From NCBI GenBank assembly GCA_964526295.1, contig CAZGKW010000024.1, positions 1 through 64,000 on the forward strand: 64,000 bases of DNA. The letters run 5' to 3'. A program made the position numbers and the translations under genes. Under the pieces are notes generated by a model, which made no database searches, had not been told where the DNA came from, and was given only the letters and a program-made list of their open reading frames with translations. Positions within the stretch are counted from its first letter, which is position 1, and each line of letters starts with the position of its first letter. Source of the stretch: CAZGKW01 sp964526295 (GTDB lineage: Bacteria; Planctomycetota; Phycisphaerae; FEN-1346). Shown one piece after another: positions 63,977 to 64,000 of the stretch.

Positions 63977-64000
63977 GCCTGCGTGCGGCGCCGTTTTCGC

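Overview
The window is a GC-rich chromosomal segment (about 70% GC by eye) from a Gram-negative-type bacterium, most likely a member of the Planctomycetota or a close PVC relative. The supporting signs are: a PEP-CTERM protein, Tat-exported sulfatase and sugar-metabolism proteins, an exported UxuA-like protein, a Gfo/Idh/MocA oxidoreductase, an oversized SecA, a XylR-type (LacI-like sensor plus AraC helix-turn-helix) regulator, and an ECF sigma factor paired with a very large anti-sigma protein. This placement rests on gene content only. I see no rRNA, CRISPR array, prophage, integrase or transposase. The only mobile-looking DNA is a short palindromic repeat pair at 55585-55710.

Layout. 48-3297 (minus): a sugar-acid type operon of an SDR dehydrogenase, a ManD-family mannonate/gluconate dehydratase and a UROD-superfamily protein. 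3568-6667: a small ORF, an interrupted reading frame, an orphan type II pseudopilin and an alginate-export-like outer-membrane barrel. 6755-11716: a well-marked promoter with a direct-repeat operator, then an RND efflux adaptor and pump. 11756-14781: an ECF sigma factor, a giant zinc anti-sigma protein and a deleted sulfatase pseudogene. 14800-17028 (minus): a GH30-like protein and an amidohydrolase.

17117-32004 (minus) is the most coherent part. Reading in the direction of transcription it holds a HemX/CcsA-like membrane protein, hemA, a cobA-hemD fusion, ahbC, ahbD and an ahbA-ahbB fusion. This is the siroheme-dependent (alternative) heme pathway. The complete nqrABCDEF operon follows, then a histidine kinase and a single-domain response regulator. 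Divergent from it (32189-34152) is a ResB-CcsA type cytochrome c maturation pair. Heme supply, cytochrome c maturation and a Na+-pumping respiratory complex are therefore clustered. NqrA here carries two complete ferredoxin-type cysteine motifs, as in RnfC, which textbook NqrA lacks.

34296-49670 is mostly housekeeping: an oxidoreductase, a sulfatase, pcm, a degenerate GGDEF protein, a SAM hydrolase, bioA-bioD, a tRNA with anticodon GAC, an ArsR regulator, a ferredoxin, a purine permease, ald, dapB, thrC (no canonical start codon visible) and a secreted metalloprotease-like protein. 49845-63976 holds a Tat-exported UxuA-like protein, secA (1265 residues, with a five-fold internal repeat) preceded by an unknown membrane protein, efp, a XylR-like regulator divergent from a PEP-CTERM gene across a shared palindrome, a methyltransferase, a transglutaminase-like protein and glycogen phosphorylase.

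Many neighbours overlap by four bases (ATGA or GTGA, and one TTGA), which was used to choose starts. Residue numbers and promoter spacings were counted by hand.
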